DNA of 64,000 nt from Actinoplanes sp. TBRC 11911 (GCF_012933445.1 NZ_JABBNC010000007.1:228201-292200); one strand, 5' to 3'. Positions 20,092-30,344 are shown, numbered from the stretch's first letter. Notes: a model not told the origin generated them from the letters alone. Translations and numbers: made by a program.

Positions 20092-21297
20092 TCACGCCGG
20101 TCGGCTGATCGATCCGTCCGGTCCGAACCGGGCACCCGTCGGGCCGAAGTCGGCGGCCGTGAGCTGGGCGATCAGCTGCCGGCCGCGCTCGTTCGCCGCG
20201 TCCCGGACGGGCTTGCCGGACGCGTTCATGTATGTCGAGAGGAACTTCCCGCCCGCATACGTTCCGTCCCGGGTGAGCGTGACGTGCAAAATCCCGCCGT
20301 ACTTGAGCACCCCGCTGCCGGAGAGCGTGTGCCCGCCGCCGGCGAAGTTCCCGAGGCTGTAGGCGATCAGCCGCCCCCGGTAGAACTCCATGCCGCGCAG
20401 CACGTGCGGCCCGTGCCCGACGACCAGGTCGGCCCCGGCGTCGATCACCGCGTGGCCGAACCGGATCGGGTCGCCGCGGTCCTCGCCGTGGAAGATCTCG
20501 TGCCCCGGCTGCACATGCTGCATCCCGCTGCCCTCGGCACCCATGTGCACCTGCACCACGACCAGGTCGGCCCGCTGCGCCGCGCGCTGCACCACGGAGC
20601 GTGAGTGCCCGAGGTCGTTGAGGTTGTTCGCACCGGCGTACGAGGAGAAACCCACCACGGCGATCTTGATGCCGTGGACCTCGCGCACGGTGATCTCGTC
20701 CAGGTTGCCGGTGGCCAGGATCCCCACATTCCCCAGCGCCGTACGCGTGTTCCCCGCCCCCGCCGTACCGAAGTCCTTGGCGTGATTGTTCGCGGTGTTC
20801 ACGAGATCGAATCCGGCCTCGCGCAGATGCCGCGCGTAACCCGGCGGTGACCGAAAGGCGAAACAGTTGGGGCGTGGCGGCGTGCCGCACTTCGATGTCC
20901 CGGTGTCCTCGGTGAGCGGCTGCTCGAGATTGCCCATCACGAGATCGGATTGGAGTCCGGATTTCACCGAGTCGAAGAATCCGTCGCCGTTGTCCGGCGG
21001 CATCCGGGACGGCGCATTGCCCATGATGATGTCGCCGGTCGCGGACACCGCTACCGTGTCTCCTACCACATTTGCGGCCGACGGTTCCGACTCGAGATCG
21101 GGTGACGTAGCGGTGGCCGGCGGCGTGGTCACGGAGTGTTCAGGCGCCACCCACGTGCTCCGGGGTGTCCCCGAGTCCCGATTCGCAAATGCGACACTTC
21201 CGACACCTGCGCCGATCGATACGGCAACAAGAATCGTGATAGTTAGTACAGGACGTCCGAAAATACCCGGCTTCTGTGGTCGAGGCTGGGAATTCAT
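20092..21297 (-). CDS. CapA/PgsA-like polyglutamate-capsule-type metallophosphatase, membrane anchored
   Basis: 401 residues from the ATG at 21297. A basic N-terminus and one TM ([21 protein letters not shown]) anchor a large extracellular PGA_cap domain of the calcineurin-like fold. Metal-ligand motifs include [19 protein letters not shown] and VQVHMGAEG with a following HxxFH-like stretch. The family name comes from Bacillus CapA, but most actinobacterial members have no proven role. No capsule ligase gene lies nearby. The open frame continues upstream of the chosen start; TATCGT 8 nt before this ATG is a possible leaderless promoter. Confidence 0.85.
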   Translation of the reverse strand: MNSQPRPQKPGIFGRPVLTITILVAVSIGAGVGSVAFANRDSGTPRSTWVAPEHSVTTPPATATSPDLESEPSAANVVGDTVAVSATGDIIMGNAPSRMPPDNGDGFFDSVKSGLQSDLVMGNLEQPLTEDTGTSKCGTPPRPNCFAFRSPPGYARHLREAGFDLVNTANNHAKDFGTAGAGNTRTALGNVGILATGNLDEITVREVHGIKIAVVGFSSYAGANNLNDLGHSRSVVQRAAQRADLVVVQVHMGAEGSGMQHVQPGHEIFHGEDRGDPIRFGHAVIDAGADLVVGHGPHVLRGMEFYRGRLIAYSLGNFAGGGHTLSGSGVLKYGGILHVTLTRDGTYAGGKFLSTYMNASGKPVRDAANERGRQLIAQLTAADFGPTGARFGPDGSISRPA

Positions 21298-21502
21298 CGA
21301 TCGCGACGATACCTTCGGAGTGCGACGCGGACGACCCGTCGAAAGGCTGGTTGTCGCCAACCGAGAGCGGCAATAAACACCGCCTGTCACGGTCGGAACG
21401 ATTACCCTGCGGTATTTGGATCAAGGGGTGGCCGCCCGATTCCCGTCCGCGTGCGCCTAGACTGATCGAGCGCAGGCGTTGCGCGTGTTCGGAGGTGTCG
21501 CG

Positions 21503-22180
21503 ATGGATGAGGTACTGGCGCGCAGCGGGATCTTCCAGGGCGTGGACCCGGAGGCGGCCGAGGCGCTCGCCAAGGAGATGGACACGGTCGAGGTCCGTAA
21601 GGGCGACGTCCTGTTCAACGAGGGCGAGGCCGGTGACAGCCTGTACATCGTGCTGTCCGGAAAGATCAAGCTCGGTCGCCGGGCTGCCGACGGCCGGCAG
21701 AATCTGGTCTCGATCATGGGCCCGTCCGACATGGTCGGCGAGCTCTCCCTGTTCGACCCGGGCCCGCGCACGGCCACCGCGACCGCGGTGACCGACGCCC
21801 GGCTCGCCCGGTTGAAGAAGACGTCGCTGCGCCCCTGGCTGAACAATCGGCCGGAGATCGCCGAGCAGCTTCTGCGGGTGCTGGCGCGCCGCCTGCGCCG
21901 CACCAACGACGCGCTCGCCGATCTCATCTTCACGGATGTTCCCGGCCGGGTGGCCAAGAACCTCCTGCAGATGGCGGGACGCTTCGGCACCCGTGACGGC
22001 GGTGTGCTGCGCGTCACGCATGATCTGACCCAGGAAGAGCTGGCCCAGCTGGTCGGCGCGTCACGCGAGACGGTGAACAAGGCGCTTGCCGACTTCGCCT
22101 CGCGTGCGTGGCTGCGGCTGGACGGCAAGAGTGTGATCATCCTGGACCCGGAGCGGCTCGCCCGCCGCGCCCGGGTCTGA
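21503..22180 (+). CDS. crp: Crp/Fnr-family cAMP receptor transcription factor
   Basis: Global regulator. Residues ~1-115 form the cyclic-nucleotide-binding domain, including the phosphate-binding-cassette-like [19 protein letters not shown] (E, R and T residues present). The C-terminal winged helix carries [21 protein letters not shown]. 225 residues, near-identical in plan to M. tuberculosis Crp (Rv3676). The ATG at 21503 sits 7 nt after GGAGG; an upstream in-frame ATG at 21479 is not needed. Followed by a strong terminator. A class III cyclase is encoded 4.5 kb away, a probable local cAMP source. Confidence 0.96.
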   Translation: MDEVLARSGIFQGVDPEAAEALAKEMDTVEVRKGDVLFNEGEAGDSLYIVLSGKIKLGRRAADGRQNLVSIMGPSDMVGELSLFDPGPRTATATAVTDARLARLKKTSLRPWLNNRPEIAEQLLRVLARRLRRTNDALADLIFTDVPGRVAKNLLQMAGRFGTRDGGVLRVTHDLTQEELAQLVGASRETVNKALADFASRAWLRLDGKSVIILDPERLARRARV

Positions 22181-22194
22181 CCCGCTGAGCCCTC

Positions 22195-22226
22195 TTACGC
22201 GGTCGTCCATTCGGACGGCCGCGTAA
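22195..22226 (+). terminator. Terminator hairpin after crp
   Basis: TTACGCGGTCGTCC pairs with GGACGGCCGCGTAA through a 4-nt loop (one G-U). Two smaller hairpins follow, GGCGT/ACGCC (22228-22242) and GGCGGC/GCCGCC (~22251-22265). Confidence 0.8.
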
Positions 22227-22385
22227 AGGCGTTTAATACGCCCTAAACGGCGGCAAAGCCGCCCCTTTCGGATCCGTGTCGCACCAGCTCAGCCGCTCGT
22301 TACGGAGGTGGTCGAGAGGCACCGGCGGACGAGAGGGCGCGGCTTTGAACATGGTGGGGGCCGACGGGCGCTACGGGGTTCCGAC

Positions 22386-23720
22386 GTGACCGTGCTGGAC
22401 ACGGCCATCGACCCGCGCACGCCCGCCTACCTGGAGGGCCGGGGGGTCGCCCTGGAACGGCTCTCCCAACTCGAGGCGGCGCTGGAGGCGGCCCGCGCGG
22501 GCGGCGGCGAGAAGGCGGTCACCCGGCACCACGCGCGGGGCAAGCTGCTGCCCCGGGAACGCGTCGAGATGCTGCTCGACCAGGACAGCCCGTTCCTCGA
22601 GCTGGCCCCGGTGGCGGGCTGGGGATCGAACTATCCGGTCGGCGCGGGCATGGTCACCGGGGTCGGGGTGATCGAGGGCGTCGAGTGCACGGTCATCGCG
22701 ACCGATCCGACGGTCGAGGGCGGCACCGGGCCGTACGCGAGTGAGAAGATCCGCCGTGCCGCGCGGATCGCCGCCCGCAACCGGCTGCCCCTGGTCAACC
22801 TCGCCGAATCGGCTGCCGACACCGCGGCGGCGGGCCCGCCGCCGGGCGGTGGCGTCGCGCGGGACCTGGGCCGGCTGGCCGCCCAGCGCGTCCCGACGGT
22901 CTGCGTGGTCTTCGGCGCCACCAGCGGCGAGGTCGCCTACCTACCGGCGCTCGCCGACTACACGATCATGGTGCGCGGGCACACCAAGATGCTCACGCTG
23001 AACGCGCCGCCGCTGCGCGGCGTCAACGGCCACGTGCCGACCGGCGCCGCCGACCAGCTCGCCGAGGACGAGCGCGACGGGCTGCGGCTGGCCCGCCAGT
23101 GCATCCGCCGGCTGAACTGGCGCAAGCGCGGGCCGGCGCCGCGCACGTTCCCGCCGGAGGAGCCCAAGTACGCCGGCGAGGACCTGCTGTCGCTCTCCGG
23201 CGCCGCCGCGGCCACGTTGTCCGACCCGCGCGAGGTCCTCGCCCGGATTCTGGACGGCAGCGACTTCGACGAGTTCAAGCCCGGCTACGGGACAGCTCTG
23301 GTCGCCGGCTGGGGTGAGCTGCACGGCTACCCGGTGGGGGTGCTGGCCGCCGTGGGCGCGCGGCACGCCGCCGCGGAGACGCAGAAGGCGGTCCACTTCA
23401 TCCAGCTCGCCAACGCCACCGACACGTCGCTGCTGCTGATCCAGCGCGACCGCACCCCCGGCCTGTTCGGCGCCGGCGTGATCGACGCCCTCGCCCACTC
23501 CACGGTGCCGCACCTCGCGCTCAATACGGGCCGCACCGGCGATCCCCGTTTCGCCTTCGGCTGGCCCGGCGACGGCCCGGCGGCCAGCGACGACGACGGC
23601 GTCATCGACCCGCGCGACACCCGCACGGTTCTCGGCCTCTGCCTCTCCGCCGTGCACAGCGCGGTCGTCGAGGGTGCCGGCCATCTCGGCGTGTTCCGAC
23701 CCGGAAAGGGAGACCAGTGA
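22386..23720 (+). CDS. Degenerate carboxyltransferase-domain protein (acyl-CoA carboxylase beta-like)
   Basis: 444 residues against ~520-540 for normal acyl-CoA carboxylase beta chains. The N-terminal half still resembles the family (HHARGKLLPRERVEMLLD, VEGGTGPYASEKIRRAARIA). The stretch expected between PPLRGVNG and GAADQLAEDE (normally GEEVSAEDLGGA-like) is shortened. The C-terminal GGSxGAGNYGM glycine motif that builds the active site is absent, replaced by LALNTGRTGDPRFAFGWP. The GTG at 22386 follows CGGGG by ~7 nt. The stop overlaps the next start as GTGA. Probably not a working transcarboxylase; it may bind acyl-CoA or be structural. Confidence 0.8.
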   Translation: MTVLDTAIDPRTPAYLEGRGVALERLSQLEAALEAARAGGGEKAVTRHHARGKLLPRERVEMLLDQDSPFLELAPVAGWGSNYPVGAGMVTGVGVIEGVECTVIATDPTVEGGTGPYASEKIRRAARIAARNRLPLVNLAESAADTAAAGPPPGGGVARDLGRLAAQRVPTVCVVFGATSGEVAYLPALADYTIMVRGHTKMLTLNAPPLRGVNGHVPTGAADQLAEDERDGLRLARQCIRRLNWRKRGPAPRTFPPEEPKYAGEDLLSLSGAAAATLSDPREVLARILDGSDFDEFKPGYGTALVAGWGELHGYPVGVLAAVGARHAAAETQKAVHFIQLANATDTSLLLIQRDRTPGLFGAGVIDALAHSTVPHLALNTGRTGDPRFAFGWPGDGPAASDDDGVIDPRDTRTVLGLCLSAVHSAVVEGAGHLGVFRPGKGDQ

Positions 23721-25723
23721 TCCGACGGCTTCTGGTGGCCGATCGCGGTGAGATCGCCCGCCGGGTGTTCGCCACTTGCCGCCTGGTGGGCATCGAGACG
23801 GTCGCCGTCTACTCGGACGCCGATTCCGACGCGCCGCACGTCGGCGAGGCCGACTACGCGGTCCGGCTCAACGGCGGGCCGCCCGGGGCGGCGTACCTGC
23901 ACGGTGATTTGATCATCACGGCGGCGCAGCGGACCGGCGCGAACGCGATCCACCCCGGCGACGGCGAGCTGGCCGAGGACCCGGAATTCGCGGCCGCGGT
24001 GGCCGACGCCGGGATGATCTGGGTGGGCGCGCCGGCCAAGACGCTCGGCGTGCTGCGCAGCAAGAGCGAGACCAAGGCGATCGTGGCCGAGGCGAAGGTG
24101 CCGGTGCTGCCGACCTTCACCGACGCGGAGGCGGTGCCCGGCTTCCCGGTGCTGATCAAGCCGGACTCCGGTTCCGGCGGCACCGGCATGCGGGTGGTGC
24201 GGGACGCGGCGGCGCTCACCGAGGCGATCGCCTCGACCCGGCGCGAGGTGGGCCGCGAGGTCTACTGCGAGCCGTTCGTCGAGGACGTACGCCACATCGA
24301 GATCCCGATCGTGGCCGACGAGCACGGCGCGGTCGTCCCGTTCGGCGAGCGCGAGTCCTCGATACAGCGCCGCTACCAGAAGATCATCGAGGAGACACCG
24401 TCCCCGGCGGTCGATCCGGGGCTGCGTGAGGAGCTCTGCCGGGCGGCGATCGTGACGGTCCGCGCGCTGGGTTACGTGGGCGCGGGGGCGGTCGAGTTCC
24501 TGCTCGACACCGAGGGCGATTTCTGGTTCCTCGAGATGACCCCGACGCTGCAGGCCGAGCACGCGGTCACCGAGTGCGTGTCCGGCTACGACCTGGTCCG
24601 GCTGCAGTTGCTGGTGGCCGAGGGCGGCAGCCTGCCGATGCCGGGACCACCGCCGATCCGCGGTCATGCCATCGAGGTGCGTCTGTGCGCCGAGGATCCC
24701 GCGTACGCCTGGCTCCCCGCCACCGGCACCCTGCACCGTTTCCACGTGCCCGACATCGCCGCCACGTTCCGCCCGCTGGCCCAGCCCGGCCTGCGCCTGG
24801 ACGCCGGGGTGGAGAACGGTTCCGTGGTCGGCGTGCACCAGGACCCCACGCTGGCCAAACTGGTCGCCTGGGCGCCCACCCGGCAGGAGGCGGCCCGGAT
24901 GCTGGCGTCCGCGCTGACCCGGGCCCAGCTGCACGGCGTCGCCACCAACCGGGACCTGCTGGTACGGGTGTTGCGGCACCACGCGTTCCGCACCGGGGAC
25001 ATGGACACCGGCTTCCTGGACCGGCGGCCCGAGGTGTTCGCGCCGCTGTTGTCCGCGGTGGACGCCGTGCGGATCTCGTGCCTGGCGGCCGCGCTCGCCG
25101 GGGCCGCGGCCCGTCGCGCCGGGGCGGCCGTGCTGGCCTCGCTCCCGTCCGGGTGGCGCAACGTGCCGTCCGGGTCGCAGACCGCCGTGTACGACGGCCC
25201 GGCCGGCCCGGTCGAGGTCGGCTACCGGATGAACCGGCACGGCGAGCTGGCCGGCTGGTGGGTGCGCACGATCGACCCGGAGGAGCTGGATCTGGCGGGG
25301 CTGGGCCAGGCCCCCGAGGTGGACGACTACCCGGAGACGGTGGTGGTCACCGCGACCGACGAGCGGGTCATCCTGGACGTCAACGGCATCCGGCTGACCT
25401 TCAACGTGCACCGGGTTGGCGAGGTCTCGTACGTGGACAGTCCGGAAGGCTCGGTGGCGTTGCGCCGGCTCACCCGGTTCCCGCTGCCCGAGATGGAGGT
25501 CGCCGAGGGGTCGCTGATCGCTCCGCTGCCCGGGGCGGTCCGCCGGGTGCTGGTGGTGCCGGGCCAGCGGGTCCGGGCCGGCGAGCTGCTGCTGACCCTG
25601 GAGGCGATGAAACTCGAGCACCCGGTGCACGCACCGAGCGCGGGCGTGGTGGCCTCGCTGCCGGTCCGCCCGGGAGCCGAGGTGGACACCGGTGAGCTGC
25701 TAGCGGTCCTCGATCCCGAGTAG
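23717..25723 (+). CDS. Degenerate biotin carboxylase with biotin-carrier domain
   Basis: 668-residue alpha-chain homologue: biotin-carboxylase N, ATP-grasp and C domains (~1-450), a linker, and a C-terminal biotinyl domain with EAMKLEH (Lys ~630, normal distance from the end). The ATP-grasp core is altered. FLEMNTRLQVEHPVTE of normal enzymes reads FLEMTPTLQAEHAVTE, so the positions equal to E. coli AccC Asn290 and Arg292 are Thr. The glycine loop is GSGGTGMR rather than GGGGGRGMR, and HPGYGFLSEN is HPGDGELAED. Lys238-, Glu276- and Glu288-equivalents remain. GTGA-coupled to the previous gene. The last 24 bp overlap the kinase gene on the other strand. Confidence 0.85.
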   Translation: MIRRLLVADRGEIARRVFATCRLVGIETVAVYSDADSDAPHVGEADYAVRLNGGPPGAAYLHGDLIITAAQRTGANAIHPGDGELAEDPEFAAAVADAGMIWVGAPAKTLGVLRSKSETKAIVAEAKVPVLPTFTDAEAVPGFPVLIKPDSGSGGTGMRVVRDAAALTEAIASTRREVGREVYCEPFVEDVRHIEIPIVADEHGAVVPFGERESSIQRRYQKIIEETPSPAVDPGLREELCRAAIVTVRALGYVGAGAVEFLLDTEGDFWFLEMTPTLQAEHAVTECVSGYDLVRLQLLVAEGGSLPMPGPPPIRGHAIEVRLCAEDPAYAWLPATGTLHRFHVPDIAATFRPLAQPGLRLDAGVENGSVVGVHQDPTLAKLVAWAPTRQEAARMLASALTRAQLHGVATNRDLLVRVLRHHAFRTGDMDTGFLDRRPEVFAPLLSAVDAVRISCLAAALAGAAARRAGAAVLASLPSGWRNVPSGSQTAVYDGPAGPVEVGYRMNRHGELAGWWVRTIDPEELDLAGLGQAPEVDDYPETVVVTATDERVILDVNGIRLTFNVHRVGEVSYVDSPEGSVALRRLTRFPLPEMEVAEGSLIAPLPGAVRRVLVVPGQRVRAGELLLTLEAMKLEHPVHAPSAGVVASLPVRPGAEVDTGELLAVLDPE

Positions 25724-26659
25724 ACCGAAGAAGCGCTTGCGCATCGACGGCTTCATCGGTGTGCGCACGGTCGGCGTCTCGTCCCCGGTGTTGTAGCGCG
25801 GGGGCGGGACGAACGAGGGTGGCGGCGCCGGCTCGTCCAGCCGCAGGTCGGTTAGCAGGCGGCGCAGCTCCTCGGCGCTCGGCCGCGCGGCCGGATCGTT
25901 CGCCATGCCGTGCCGGACCAGGTCGACGAGCTGGCGCGGCACCCCCGGGATGTCCGGGATCGGGGCGTCGAACGAGTTCATCAGGGTGATGAGGCTGGGG
26001 CTGCGGTCGCTCTCCCAGCGGGGCGGGCGGCCACGCATCAGCGCGTAGAGGGTGGCACACAACGCGTACACGTCGACCGCGCCGGTGGGCTCGTCGTGCC
26101 GGAACATCTCGGGCGCGGCGTACGCCGGGGTGAGCACCTCCAGCGTGACCGACGAGTCGCGCATCTCGCCCAGCACGGCCAGGCCGAAGTCGGCGAGCAG
26201 GGCCGAGCTGAACTGCGAGTAGAGGATGTTCGCCGGCTTCACGTCGCGGTGCAGCACCCCGTTGGCGTGCGAGTGCACCAGCGCGTCGGCGATCTTGGCG
26301 CCGAGGTCGCGGGCCTCGGCGGCGCCGAGCGGCGAGCGGCGCATCCGGTCCAGGTAGGACCCGTCGCAGAGCTCCATGATGAAGTACGGATGCTGGTCGA
26401 CAGTGACGCCGACGTCGAACAGGTCGACCACGTACGGATGCGACGACATGCGACCGGCCGCGCGCGCCTCACGCAGGAATCGTGCCTGGTCGCGGGAGCT
26501 TTCCAGGCGACGGTTCTCGACCTTGATGGCGACCTCGCGGCCGACCGAGTCCTGCGTGGCGCGAAAGACCGTGGCGTATCCGCCGCGCGCCATGACGGAC
26601 AAACCGGACATACCTGGCACGTACGGGACAGGTAACGCGCCGGGCGGAGTCTCCGTCAT
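25700..26659 (-). CDS. Soluble Ser/Thr protein kinase (PknB-type)
   Basis: 319-residue Hanks-type kinase. It has the Gly-loop ARGGYATVF, ATP Lys in VAIKVE, alpha-C Glu in FLREARAA, catalytic HRDVKPAN, DFG (LLADFGLAV) and APE (PAYAAPEMF), so all catalytic residues are present. No TM or PASTA sensor follows; the tail ends in a short basic KPSMRKRFFGLL. The ATG at 26659 lies 31 nt after the cyclase stop on the same strand, suggesting co-transcription. The final 24 bp overlap the biotin carboxylase gene tail to tail. Substrates unknown; the adjacent cyclase-ATPase is the obvious candidate. Confidence 0.92.
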   Translation of the reverse strand: MTETPPGALPVPYVPGMSGLSVMARGGYATVFRATQDSVGREVAIKVENRRLESSRDQARFLREARAAGRMSSHPYVVDLFDVGVTVDQHPYFIMELCDGSYLDRMRRSPLGAAEARDLGAKIADALVHSHANGVLHRDVKPANILYSQFSSALLADFGLAVLGEMRDSSVTLEVLTPAYAAPEMFRHDEPTGAVDVYALCATLYALMRGRPPRWESDRSPSLITLMNSFDAPIPDIPGVPRQLVDLVRHGMANDPAARPSAEELRRLLTDLRLDEPAPPPSFVPPPRYNTGDETPTVRTPMKPSMRKRFFGLLGIEDR

Positions 26660-26690
26660 GCCACAGAAAATACGCCAAGACGGCGCGTGG

Positions 26691-29600
26691 TCATCCCGGC
26701 ACGTCGGACGCGAAGGCGACACTTTCCGGAGTGTTCTCCGCGACCGGCTCGATCGACAGCGCCTGGCGCAGCGCTTCGGCGGCCGCCCGCTCGCTGACCT
26801 GCTCGGTCGAATACGCCAGCAGAACGGCTTCGTCGGCGGCCGCCTGCGACTCCTCGCACCGACCGGCGGCCGCCAGCACCCGGGCCTCGACCATCGCGGC
26901 CGTCACCCCGCTGCGGATGTCCTCGGCCGGTACCTCGCGGGCGCGCTTGATCCAGGTCAGCGCCGCGTCCACCCGGTTCTCGGTGAGCAGGGCCGAGGCG
27001 TACGAGGAAAGGGCCTGACGCCGGGAGAAGAACAATGCCGGCGCCGCGGTGTCGGTGGCGATCGGCGCGAGCAGTGCGATCGCCGCCTCCCCGTCGCCGG
27101 CCCGCATCCGGGCCTCGGCCAGCAGCACCCGCGGGCCCACCTGCGCCGGGGCGAGCGGGTTGTGCGGCTCGACAGCGGTCATCACCCGGCGCGCGTCGGC
27201 CTCGGCGCCGGCCAGGTCACCGCGCTGCAGGGCGATGAACCCGCGCAGCGTGCCGGCCATGCCCAGCAGCAGCGGATGGCCGGTCTTGTCGGCATACCCG
27301 AGAGCGTCGGTGAGCAGGTCGTAGGCCTGGTCGTACTCGCCCAGCCCGCGCGCCACCGCACCGCGGACCACCAGCGCGAGACCGCGGCCCCAGTCGTCGC
27401 CGACCGCCGAGAAGTCCCGGTACGCCCGGCGGGCCTCACCGTCCGCCTCGCCCAGCTCGCCCAGCTCACTCGCCGCGAACGCCTCGACCGCACGCAGCGT
27501 GCCGACCGCCCAGGGCTCGCCGACCCGGTCACCGAACGGCAGGAAGATCCGGGCCAGGCGACGCGACTCGTGCAGCCGGCCGGCCAGCAGCCGGGCGAAC
27601 GCCGTGGTGCCGCGCAGCCAGGACCGGCCGGTCGGGTCGCCGAGCTCGGCGAACAGGCGGGCGGCCCGGCCCAGCACCGCGTCAGTGCCGGCGAAGTCGC
27701 CGCGCGTCGTGGTCACCCACGCCAGGTTCTGCAGCGCCCAGGCCTGGCCGTGCCGGTCGCCGGCCGCCAGGGTCACCTGGTACGCCGCGGCGAACCGGCT
27801 GCTCGCCTGGCTCAACCGGCCGCCCAGGAAGTCGGCCATGCCGAGCCGGCGCATCGCGTTGGCTCGCTCCGGCAGCAGCTCGGCCTCGGTCGCCACGTCG
27901 AGGGCGTCCTGCCAGGCGCTCACCGCGCGGCCGATGTCGCCCAGCGCCTCGTGCGCCCGGCCCACCACCAGCAGCGCCTCGGCCTTGCTGACCGGTTCGT
28001 CGACGGCGCTGGCGGAGATCTTCTCGCCGAACTCGAGGGCCTCCTCGGCGCGGCCCAGGCGCAGCAGCGCACGGGCGTGCACCAACTGGTCGGGCAGCGG
28101 CAGGTCGTCGTGGGCCAGGATCGCGGCGCGTTCCGCGTACTCGATCGAGGCGGCCGGTTCGATGTTGGCCAGTGCCCGGCGGGCGAGACGGCCCAGCGCG
28201 GCGACCCCGAGCGGGGCGACCTCACGCACGGCGGCGTCGGGGCGCAGGCGTACGGCGTCGGCCAGCTCGACCGCGCACTCGGCGTGCGTGGCGACGAACA
28301 TGTCGCGTTCGTTCTCGGTGAGGCTCAGCCGGCTCGCGCCGTCGTAGCCGATCCGGTCGATCGTCTCCGGCGCCGCCCAGTTCGCCAGGTATGCGTGCCG
28401 GTCGGCCAGGTCCGCCTTGCCGATCCCGGTGTACGCCGCCTCGCGCATCAGCGGCGTGGTGAACGCGTAACCGCCGCGCACCCGGTGCAGCATGCGCCGC
28501 TGAAGCAGCTCGTCCACCGAGCGCTCCAGCTCGACCGCGGCGACCGCGCCGGGCCGGGCGTCACTGACCGCCCGCCGCTCGCGCAGTGCCTCGATCACGC
28601 CGGTCGGCACGGTGTCACCGACCACCGCCGCGTCGCGCAGCACCGAGCGTGGCTCCGGCGGGAGCGCGTCGATCCGCGCCGCCAGCACCGCGGCCAGGTC
28701 ACGGGAGAGCAGCTGACTGCCGAGCGAGCCGTTGGCCAGCTGCCACTTGTCGGCCGCGTTGGCGCCCACGGCCGGGGTCAGCGCCCCCCGCTCCATCAGC
28801 AGGGTGATCATCTCGGCCAGGTAGAACGGGTTGCCCTGGGCGGTCGCGAGCAGCCGGTCGGTGTCCGCCTGCGGCAGCTTGCCGCCGTTCAGATACGACG
28901 TGAGCAGCCGGGACGCGTCCGCGCCCCGCAGCGGCGGCAGGGTGTGCACCTCGGCGTCGGCGAGCCGGGTCAACGCGCCGGCCGTGCGCACCAGCTCGGG
29001 CCGGCCGAGCAGCAGCACCACCACCGGGCCGTCGAGCAGCGAGAGCGTACGCCCGAGCGCGTCCACGGTCGACGCGGTGGCGTCGTGCAGGTCGTCGACG
29101 ATCACCACCAGCGGCGCCTCGGCGGCGAGCGCGCTCAGCAGGTTGGCGACCGCGCGCGAGACGGTGTCGGCGTCCAGCCCCTTGTTCGCGGTCGGCTGCC
29201 AGTCCGAGACCGCCGCCGGCGACGGCTGGCTGCCCGGCGGCTCGCCGTAGCCGAGGATCGCCAGCAGCCGGTCGACATCGATGTCAGCGGTCTCGCCATC
29301 GCGGCTCAGCCGGTTCGCGAGCTTGCGCAGCCGCTCCTCGACCACGCCGCGGCCGACCGTGGTGACGACGTCCTTGGGCAGGCCGACCGACTTACGCACC
29401 AGGTCGGCGAGGGGCGCGAACCGGCGGCGCTCACCGAACGCGCGGCACCGCACCCGCAGCACCCGGGCACCGGTGTGCGACGCATACCGTCCGTTACCCA
29501 CGTCGTAGCCGGCCGCGAGCCGCTTGACCTCGCCGGCGAACCGGGACTTACCGATGCCGGCCTCGGCGGTCATCACCATCACGCGCGGGGTGCCCGCGTC

Positions 29601-30344
29601 GATCGCCTCGGCCAGCCGCCCGGCGACCCGGCCCAGCTCGGTCTCGCGGCCCACGAACGGCGCCTCGTCGCCCAGACCCGAGCGGGTACCGGGCGCGTCG
29701 TGCAGGCCGAGCAGCTCGAACGCCGGAACCGGCTCGCGCTTGCCCTTCAGCCGCAGCGGCCGCAGCTGACGCCACGAGGCGACATGCCGGGTGCCGCCGC
29801 TGGTGCGCGAACCCGCGTAGACCGCGCCCACCGCGGCGGCGTCGGCCAGCCGGGCAGCCGTGTTCACCGTGTCGCCGATGACCGTGTATTCGATGGCCGC
29901 CTGGATGCCGGCCACCACCTCGCCGGTGTTGAGGCCGACGCGCAGGCCGATCGGGGCGCCGCCGCCGCGCTCGTCGTCCAGCACCCGGCGGACGGCTCGT
30001 TGCATGCTCAGTGCGGCGCGGACCGCGCGCTCGGCGTCGTCCTCATGGGCGACCGGCGCGCCGAAGACCGCCATGATCCCGTCGCCGGTCAGCTTGTCGA
30101 CGTGCCCGCCGAACGTCTTCACCGCGCCCGCGAGTGCCGCCAGCACCCGGTCGGTGACGGCGCCGACGCGTTCCGGATCCAGGTCTTCGGACCAAGAGGT
30201 GAAATCGGACAGGTCGCCGAAGAGCACGGTGACGATCCGCCGCTCGGCCGCCGGCAATGTCGCCGCGGCCGGAAGGGCGGCTCCGCAGTTGTGGCAGAAG
30301 CGGGCGCCGGGTACGGCGACGGTTCCACACACAAGACAAGTCAC
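26691..30344 (-). CDS. Class III adenylate cyclase fused to AAA ATPase and TPR region
   Basis: 1,217 residues. A zinc ribbon (CLVCG...CHNCG, residues 3-20) leads into a class III cyclase domain. Metal Asp residues lie in FGDLSDFTSWSE and TGDGIMAVFG, with substrate Lys in KLTGDG and Asp/Asn/Arg in GDTVNTAARL, so it should be active on ATP. After ~residue 230 comes a MalT/LuxR-like P-loop domain (Walker A TAEAGIGKS, Walker B LVVIVDDLHD), then ~600 residues of TPR-like helices. No HTH is seen. Architecture resembles soluble adenylate cyclase (sAC). The GTG start overlaps the MBL stop (GTGA). Confidence 0.92.
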   Translation of the reverse strand: MTCLVCGTVAVPGARFCHNCGAALPAAATLPAAERRIVTVLFGDLSDFTSWSEDLDPERVGAVTDRVLAALAGAVKTFGGHVDKLTGDGIMAVFGAPVAHEDDAERAVRAALSMQRAVRRVLDDERGGGAPIGLRVGLNTGEVVAGIQAAIEYTVIGDTVNTAARLADAAAVGAVYAGSRTSGGTRHVASWRQLRPLRLKGKREPVPAFELLGLHDAPGTRSGLGDEAPFVGRETELGRVAGRLAEAIDAGTPRVMVMTAEAGIGKSRFAGEVKRLAAGYDVGNGRYASHTGARVLRVRCRAFGERRRFAPLADLVRKSVGLPKDVVTTVGRGVVEERLRKLANRLSRDGETADIDVDRLLAILGYGEPPGSQPSPAAVSDWQPTANKGLDADTVSRAVANLLSALAAEAPLVVIVDDLHDATASTVDALGRTLSLLDGPVVVLLLGRPELVRTAGALTRLADAEVHTLPPLRGADASRLLTSYLNGGKLPQADTDRLLATAQGNPFYLAEMITLLMERGALTPAVGANAADKWQLANGSLGSQLLSRDLAAVLAARIDALPPEPRSVLRDAAVVGDTVPTGVIEALRERRAVSDARPGAVAAVELERSVDELLQRRMLHRVRGGYAFTTPLMREAAYTGIGKADLADRHAYLANWAAPETIDRIGYDGASRLSLTENERDMFVATHAECAVELADAVRLRPDAAVREVAPLGVAALGRLARRALANIEPAASIEYAERAAILAHDDLPLPDQLVHARALLRLGRAEEALEFGEKISASAVDEPVSKAEALLVVGRAHEALGDIGRAVSAWQDALDVATEAELLPERANAMRRLGMADFLGGRLSQASSRFAAAYQVTLAAGDRHGQAWALQNLAWVTTTRGDFAGTDAVLGRAARLFAELGDPTGRSWLRGTTAFARLLAGRLHESRRLARIFLPFGDRVGEPWAVGTLRAVEAFAASELGELGEADGEARRAYRDFSAVGDDWGRGLALVVRGAVARGLGEYDQAYDLLTDALGYADKTGHPLLLGMAGTLRGFIALQRGDLAGAEADARRVMTAVEPHNPLAPAQVGPRVLLAEARMRAGDGEAAIALLAPIATDTAAPALFFSRRQALSSYASALLTENRVDAALTWIKRAREVPAEDIRSGVTAAMVEARVLAAAGRCEESQAAADEAVLLAYSTEQVSERAAAEALRQALSIEPVAENTPESVAFASDVPG

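Noticed and set aside
20092..21297. Capsule polyglutamate biosynthesis locus
   Set aside because: Only the CapA-type phosphatase fold is present; no CapB ligase or CapC is near.
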